From NCBI RefSeq assembly GCF_003996965.1, contig NZ_QWDM01000001.1, positions 372,001 through 436,000 of the forward strand: a stretch of 64,000 nt of DNA, read 5' to 3'. Below the pieces are notes generated by a model. It was not told the origin of the DNA, did no database searches, and saw nothing but the letters and a program-made list of their open reading frames with translations. The stretch comes from Flavobacterium cupreum (lineage in GTDB: Bacteria; Bacteroidota; Bacteroidia; Flavobacteriales; Flavobacteriaceae). A program made the translations under genes and the position numbers. Positions 59,642 to 64,000 of the stretch are shown here, in pieces (the first letter of the stretch is position 1; each line of letters begins with the position of its first letter).

Positions 59642-59724
59642 GATAATCTAAATGTATTTCTGAGTGTTTTAAAACACCAACGTTTAAACCTAAATCTATT
59701 ATTTCGTATCCTAATTACAAAACA

Positions 59725-59756
59725 AAACCCGCCAGGTTTTAAAACCTGACGGGTTT
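59725..59756 (-). terminator. palindromic hairpin near the PepSY-like gene end
   Basis: AAACCCGCCAGGTTTT (59725-59740) pairs with AAAACCTGACGGGTTT (59741-59756) with one mismatch. It lies 40 bp after the stop of the minus-strand PepSY-like gene. It belongs to the same palindrome family as 59610-59641. Confidence 0.55.
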
Positions 59757-59795
59757 GTCATTTTGAATATATTGAGTTAGTAAGAATTCTTATTT

Positions 59796-60269
59796 TTAAT
59801 CTTTTTGAATGATGACATCGAAACCTCCGTTTTTATCGAAGACCACATCATAAAATTTGTTTTCCTTTTCTACTCCGACTTCGTAGGTTGTTTTGCTTTT
59901 ATAGTCGACTACTACTGCGATTTCACGAATGGCCTGTGCTGGATAATTATTTTTCAGGTATTTCTGTGCTTTTAGCGGAAGCTGGCTCAGCGGAATTTGT
60001 AATTCATATGCTTTTAAAACGGCCAGATTATCGTAAACGGCCAGTGCTTTTGCAGTACTGGTGGCATTAAACTTCGCTTCATACCTGATTTCATCATTGT
60101 CGTCTCCCACATATTCTATCGACCAGACCGGAACTTTGCCCGGATATTCTTTTTCAAAAGTAAACCTGACTTTTTCAGGTGGAGTAATTACCCCTGTTGG
60201 CATGATTCCGTTTTGCGCCATCCCGAAACTGCTGCAAAAAAGGCTAAAAGCAAAAATTAAGTTTTTCAT
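59796..60269 (-). CDS. secreted PepSY-like protein
   Basis: A 157-residue protein with the signal peptide MKNLIFAFSLFCSSFGMAQ. Two repeats of the pattern strand-strand-helix can be seen: VRFTFEKEYPGKVPVWSIEY with YEAKFNATSTAKALAVYDN, and then AQKYLKNNYPAQAIREIAVV with TTYEVGVEKENKFYDVVFDK. These are typical of putative beta-lactamase-inhibitor-like (PepSY-like) proteins common in Bacteroidota. The role is unknown. It lies downstream of the two-component genes on the same strand and may be co-transcribed, with an 88-bp gap. Confidence 0.75.
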   Translation of the reverse strand: MKNLIFAFSLFCSSFGMAQNGIMPTGVITPPEKVRFTFEKEYPGKVPVWSIEYVGDDNDEIRYEAKFNATSTAKALAVYDNLAVLKAYELQIPLSQLPLKAQKYLKNNYPAQAIREIAVVVDYKSKTTYEVGVEKENKFYDVVFDKNGGFDVIIQKD

Positions 60270-60357
60270 GATTTCAAATTTTAAATTAAATCCCTTTTTA
60301 AATGCGTACTAAAACTACTACTTTTAAATGAATTTAAAATGAATTTTGTAAAACTTT

Positions 60358-61056
60358 TTATTTTTTTAACCGCTCCGATAATTCTCGTTTATAGGTAATT
60401 CCGATCGGTAATTTCTCTTTTTTTATAATAACAAAATCCTTTTCGGTAGCTTCGATTTTATCCAGGGCTACGATATAGGATTTGTGAATTCGCATAAAGG
60501 TTTTCTCGGGCAGGCATTTCTCCAGTTCACTTGTTGTAATTGAAGCCAGATAGGTTCTTTTGGTCGTGTACAATTTCACATAATTTCCAAAACTCTGTGC
60601 AAACAACAGCTGGTCTAATTCTAAATCTACCAAATAGCCATCCACTTTTACACTGACCGAATTGACCACCACTTCGTCTTCCTTTGCTTTTACATTTTCA
60701 GTGGCAAAAAACCGATCAATAGCCTTTAGGAATCTGGGAAAGTAAATAGGTTTCAACAAATAGTCAATCACACCGTAATCATAACTTTCGAGTGCAAATT
60801 CAGAATAGGCAGTCGTTAATATCGTTTTAGGATGCACGGGAAGAATCTTTAGCAGTTCCATACCCGAAATCTCCGGCATGTTGATATCCAGAAACATCAG
60901 ATCGACTTTGTTTTCGCGAAGGTAATTCATGGCTTCAATGCCATTATACCCCTGAAAGACAAGCTCCAAATTTGGATTTTGCTTGATATAATTGGCCAGC
61001 ACATAATGCGCTGCCGGTTCATCATCCACAATAATACATTTTTTGGATTCTATCAT
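60358..61056 (-). CDS. LytTR-type response regulator
   Basis: A 232-residue response regulator. The receiver domain has the acidic pair in CIIVDDEPAAHYVL, the phosphoacceptor Asp57 in VDLMFLDINMPEISGMEL, and the conserved Lys in YLLKPI. The C-terminal LytTR DNA-binding domain (about residues 130-232) includes FMRIHKSYIVALDKIEATEK. It overlaps the kinase gene by 4 nt. It lies divergent from tolC, so efflux could be among its targets, but this is not shown. Confidence 0.94.
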   Translation of the reverse strand: MIESKKCIIVDDEPAAHYVLANYIKQNPNLELVFQGYNGIEAMNYLRENKVDLMFLDINMPEISGMELLKILPVHPKTILTTAYSEFALESYDYGVIDYLLKPIYFPRFLKAIDRFFATENVKAKEDEVVVNSVSVKVDGYLVDLELDQLLFAQSFGNYVKLYTTKRTYLASITTSELEKCLPEKTFMRIHKSYIVALDKIEATEKDFVIIKKEKLPIGITYKRELSERLKK

Positions 61057-62093
61057 TCTACAAACTTTTTCAGTTGTAATTTCAGGTCAACGATATACGT
61101 ATTTTTATTGTCCTGAATATTCAGTTTATAGTCCTTTCCATAAATCAGGTTCAGACGCTCGATTGTATTTTTCAAACCTATTTTCGTTGAAACGACATCG
61201 GTTTTTTTCGTTGGAATAGAATTGACTACATGCAGGTGCAACAAGCCGTTTTCGACCGTAACAATAATGCGCACAAAACATTTTTCGATGGCGCAGGTTC
61301 CGTGTTTAAAGGCATTTTCAATAAAGGCAATCAACAGCATTGGTGATACTTTATAGGCGTTTTCGTTGTCAATTTTACAGTCATAGGTGATATCACAACG
61401 GTATCCTACCCTTTCTTTTTCAAGCTGTACATAACTGTTTATAAATTCCAGTTCGTCTTCTAAAGATACGCATTGTTTATTATTACTTTCGAGCTGATAG
61501 CGCATTAGCTGTGAAACTTTCATAATCAGGTCCGGCGTTCTGTCCGGAAATTCAAGACTGATTCCGTATAAGGTATTGAAGGTATTGAATAGAAAATGCG
61601 GATTCAGCTGCCCTTTCAGTGAATTGAGCTGCATCTGGTTGAACAACAACGTTTCATCGGTTTGTTTTCTGTGAATCCTGTAGAACTTGAAAACAATAAT
61701 CGGGCTCAGTATACAAACCAGTGTTCCTAAAACGCTGGCGAGCTGGTAGACATAACTTCTCTGATGTGAATTCTGGTACAAACGGCAATTGCTGAACATA
61801 TCCAGCATGGTTATTTCGTATAAGACAATTGAAAACACAAACACCCCAAAAAGCGTCAGTAAGATGTAGCTTACGGGTCTTCTGGTTTTGAAAAGTATGG
61901 GCAATAGTAAAAAACGGTTGAACTGGGCATGCATGTATAAAATAAAATAGAAAAACACACCCATTGAAATGGAAGTAAAAGAACTAAATAACATCCAGTC
62001 ATTTTTTAACGTATAGATCGTAAATGAAAAGGCAACAACGGCAATTTCCTGCCACCATTTGTTATCCAATATGTTATCAAATTTTTTATTCAT
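61053..62093 (-). CDS. LytS-type sensor histidine kinase
   Basis: A 346-residue membrane kinase with four hydrophobic segments in the first 140 residues. The His_kinase motif GQLNPHFLFNTFNTLYGISL places the phosphoacceptor at His166. The ATPase domain has PMLLIAFIENAFKHG. There is no separate sensor domain, so the membrane part would do the sensing. It is co-transcribed with the LytTR regulator. A perfect palindrome lies upstream at 62151-62177, between it and tolC. Confidence 0.93.
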   Translation of the reverse strand: MNKKFDNILDNKWWQEIAVVAFSFTIYTLKNDWMLFSSFTSISMGVFFYFILYMHAQFNRFLLLPILFKTRRPVSYILLTLFGVFVFSIVLYEITMLDMFSNCRLYQNSHQRSYVYQLASVLGTLVCILSPIIVFKFYRIHRKQTDETLLFNQMQLNSLKGQLNPHFLFNTFNTLYGISLEFPDRTPDLIMKVSQLMRYQLESNNKQCVSLEDELEFINSYVQLEKERVGYRCDITYDCKIDNENAYKVSPMLLIAFIENAFKHGTCAIEKCFVRIIVTVENGLLHLHVVNSIPTKKTDVVSTKIGLKNTIERLNLIYGKDYKLNIQDNKNTYIVDLKLQLKKFVE

Positions 62094-62150
62094 TTTTTAA
62101 ACTTAAAATAGTTTACAAATTAACCACAAATTTTTATTTTATTTTTTTAA

Positions 62151-62177
62151 TAAATGACCAATTCAATTGGTCATTTA
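62151..62177. promoter_or_regulatory. perfect 27-bp palindrome between kinase and tolC genes
   Basis: TAAATGACCAATT (62151-62163) and AATTGGTCATTTA (62165-62177) are exact complements around a single C. The TGACC/GGTCA arms resemble TetR-family operators. It lies 58 bp upstream of the kinase start and 82 bp upstream of tolC. No TetR gene is adjacent in the window. Confidence 0.75.
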
Positions 62178-62224
62178 TAATCGCAGTACATCATTTAAGA
62201 TGACAAAAATCATTTCAAGTAAAA

Positions 62225-62232
62225 TAATTTTG
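62225..62232 (+). promoter_or_regulatory. -7 element for tolC
   Basis: TAATTTTG matches TAnnTTTG, 27 bp before the tolC start. The palindrome ends 48 bp upstream of it. Confidence 0.5.
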
Positions 62233-62258
62233 TTTCATAATTTGATACCACGAATTTT

Positions 62259-63644
62259 ATGTACTTCAAAAAAATTACTTTATTATTTTTCTTGATTTTT
62301 GCCGCTCTTGGTTATTCACAAACCCTGTCTTTAAAAGAAGCTATAAAAACGGGACTTGAAAACTACGGTTCAATCAAAGCAAAAAACAACTACACCAATG
62401 CTTCGCGGGAGACGCTCAAACAATCGAAACGCGATTATTTACCCAACCTGAACCTCTCTGCCCAACAGGATTACGGAACCATCAACGGACAAAACGGTGC
62501 TTTGTATGGTTTCAACGGATTAGGAACGGCTTCTTCAGGACCGGCTTTACCGGATCAAAACTGGAATTCGGCTTTTGGGGCACTTTACTTAGTCAATATG
62601 AACTGGGATTTTTTCACTTTCGGAAAAGCAAAAGAAAAAATCAATCTGGCTAAAATAGACGTCCGAACCAAAGAAACGGATCTAAAGCAGGAAATGTTTC
62701 AACAGGAAATCAGGATTTCTGCTGCTTACCTTAATTTACTCGCAAGTCAGCGTTTATTAATTTCACAGCAAAAGAATTTAAGCCGTGCTGAAGTTTTCAA
62801 AAGAACCGCTGCTGCAAGGGTAAAAAACGGATTATTAGCCGGAGTCGATTCTACTTTAGCGACAGCCGAAGTTTCGAAAGCCAAAATTGCGCTGAACCTG
62901 GCAAGGAATTTCGTAAAGGAACAGAACAATAAATTAGTCGATCTGATGGGTGTTGCCCCTCAGGATTTTGCTGCCGATACGCTTTTTGTCAACAATATTC
63001 CGAAAGCATTATTACTGGCTGAAAAAACGACTGATAGCCTTCATCCGTTACTGCAATTATACAAAACCCGAATTGATTACAGCAATCAGCAGGCAAAATT
63101 ATACAAACGCTTTTATTACCCGACCATGACGGCTTTTGGTGTTCTGCAGACAAGAGCTTCAGGATTTCAGTCTGATTATATTACCGATCAGACGGCTTTT
63201 ACCAGAAATTACTGGGATGGTGTAAATCCGGACCGCACCAATTATCTGGTTGGAATCGGAATCAGCTGGAACCTGACGACCCCGTTCCGAATGAGTAAAC
63301 AGGTAAGCGCCCAGAAATTTGTTTCGCAGGCGTTACAGGAAGAATACAACCAGGCCGACCGTGAACTGAAATCGCAAATGAATTTTGCCGATGATAAGAT
63401 CAAAATTACGCTGGACAATTATGCCGAAGCACCAATTCAGGTGGATGCGGCGAAAAAAGCCTACCTGCAAAAATCGACTTTATACAAAAACGGATTAACG
63501 GATCTTACCGATTTAACACAAATCATGTATACGCTAAACCGTGCCGAAATTGATCGTGATATTACGAACAACAATGTGTGGCAATCGTATTTGCTGAAAG
63601 TGGCCGCCACAGGCAATTTTGACTTATTTATAAATGAATTTTAA
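62259..63644 (+). CDS. TolC-family outer membrane efflux protein
   Basis: A 461-residue outer membrane channel subunit with the signal peptide MYFKKITLLFFLIFAALGYS. Two OEP repeats are visible, with long coiled helices such as ISAAYLNLLASQRLLISQQK and AKIALNLARNFVKEQNNKLV. The second half begins near residue 260 (LLQLYKTRIDYSNQQAKLYK). It forms trimers linking an RND pump to the outside. It is 12 bp upstream of the RND gene. The usual order with an adaptor gene between is not seen here, so the adaptor may lie further downstream or elsewhere. Confidence 0.94.
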   Translation: MYFKKITLLFFLIFAALGYSQTLSLKEAIKTGLENYGSIKAKNNYTNASRETLKQSKRDYLPNLNLSAQQDYGTINGQNGALYGFNGLGTASSGPALPDQNWNSAFGALYLVNMNWDFFTFGKAKEKINLAKIDVRTKETDLKQEMFQQEIRISAAYLNLLASQRLLISQQKNLSRAEVFKRTAAARVKNGLLAGVDSTLATAEVSKAKIALNLARNFVKEQNNKLVDLMGVAPQDFAADTLFVNNIPKALLLAEKTTDSLHPLLQLYKTRIDYSNQQAKLYKRFYYPTMTAFGVLQTRASGFQSDYITDQTAFTRNYWDGVNPDRTNYLVGIGISWNLTTPFRMSKQVSAQKFVSQALQEEYNQADRELKSQMNFADDKIKITLDNYAEAPIQVDAAKKAYLQKSTLYKNGLTDLTDLTQIMYTLNRAEIDRDITNNNVWQSYLLKVAATGNFDLFINEF

Positions 63645-63656
63645 TTATAGATCGTA

Positions 63657-64000
63657 ATGAATTTAATACGTTTCGCACTCCGCAAACCCATCTCCATCCT
63701 GGTAATGGTTGCTGGTTTATTTTTCTTCGGAATTGGCGCCATCCAGGACATTAAGGTAGATATTCTTCCTAAAATGAACCTGCCGGTAATTTATATTGCG
63801 CATCCTTTCGGAGGGTATACCCCGGACCAGATGGAAGCTTATTTTGCTAAAACATATGTCAATATTTTACCTTTTGCCAATGGTGTAAAATCGGTAGAGA
63901 CCAAAAATATTCAGGGGTTAATGATCATGAAATTAACCTACTATGAAAACACCAACATGGCGCAGGCAGCAGCCGAGCTGAGTTCCCTTTCAAACAGGAT
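63657..64000 (+). CDS. RND efflux transporter, 5' part only
   Basis: The first 114 codons of an AcrB/HAE1-like inner membrane pump, cut by the window end. It starts MNLIRFALRKPISILVMVAG with the first helix. The periplasmic part has DIKVDILPKMNLPVIYI and the PFGGYTPDQMEAYFAKTYVN region with an FANGVKSVETKN pattern typical of the porter domain. The ATG at 63657 lies 12 bp after tolC. The substrates are unknown. Confidence 0.93.
   Translation, partial: MNLIRFALRKPISILVMVAGLFFFGIGAIQDIKVDILPKMNLPVIYIAHPFGGYTPDQMEAYFAKTYVNILPFANGVKSVETKNIQGLMIMKLTYYENTNMAQAAAELSSLSNR

Overview
The window looks like chromosomal DNA from a Flavobacterium-type member of the Bacteroidota. It is AT-rich, has SusC/SusD pairs, and carries promoters of the Bacteroidota kind (TTTG or TTG, about 19-20 bp, then TAnnTTTG). 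Many intergenic gaps hold short degenerate tandem repeats. No tRNA, rRNA, insertion sequence, prophage or CRISPR array was seen.

Layout. 1-4240: an XRE-type regulator cut by the window edge, unknown membrane proteins, and a TetR-controlled membrane-protein operon. 4340-12874: lactate oxidation (lutABC) next to L-rhamnose catabolism (kinase, isomerase, RhaT transporter, GntR regulator). 13108-16619: a histone H1-like protein, a YcxB-like protein and two tandem paralogous AraC regulators. 16637-33591: a pectin/rhamnogalacturonan utilization locus read on the minus strand: GH28, SusC, SusD, esterase, DUF4861, three GH105, GH43, CE8, GH28, CE12. 33878-34906: a divergent LacI regulator, followed by about 700 bp of mosaic repeats. 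35715-46948: the intracellular uronate pathway (uxaA, uxaB, kdgA, kdgK, uxaC, kduD, kduI) with two hexuronate-type MFS transporters. 47376-48314: another secreted esterase. 48406-54684: a probable siderophore uptake module (TonB receptor, DUF4374 lipoprotein, frameshifted PepSY reductase, AraC regulator). 55273-59526: small proteins, an AraC regulator and two SDR oxidoreductases in repeat-rich surroundings. 59796-62093: a PepSY-like protein and a LytS/LytR-type two-component pair. 62259-64000: TolC and the start of an RND pump.

How the genes work together. Pectin fragments would be de-esterified (CE8, CE12, esterases), imported through SusCD and cut by GH28, GH105 and GH43. Galacturonate would enter by the MFS carriers and pass through UxaC-UxaB-UxaA. 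Unsaturated uronate would pass through KduI-KduD. Both routes meet at KDG, which KdgK and KdgA turn into pyruvate and glyceraldehyde-3-phosphate. Rhamnose from rhamnogalacturonan would go through RhaT, isomerase and kinase, and the lactate end product could be oxidised by LutABC.

The strongest regulatory signal is a 14-bp palindrome, TGTAATCGATTACA or TGCAATCGATTACA. It abuts the -7 element of three separate minus-strand promoters (pectin operon, kduI operon, MFS operon) in the same geometry, and a weaker copy lies upstream of the lacI-type gene. This suggests one LacI regulon covering polymer breakdown, uptake and uronate catabolism. No polysaccharide lyase, rhamnosidase or rhamnulose-1-phosphate aldolase is present, so those steps must be encoded elsewhere.
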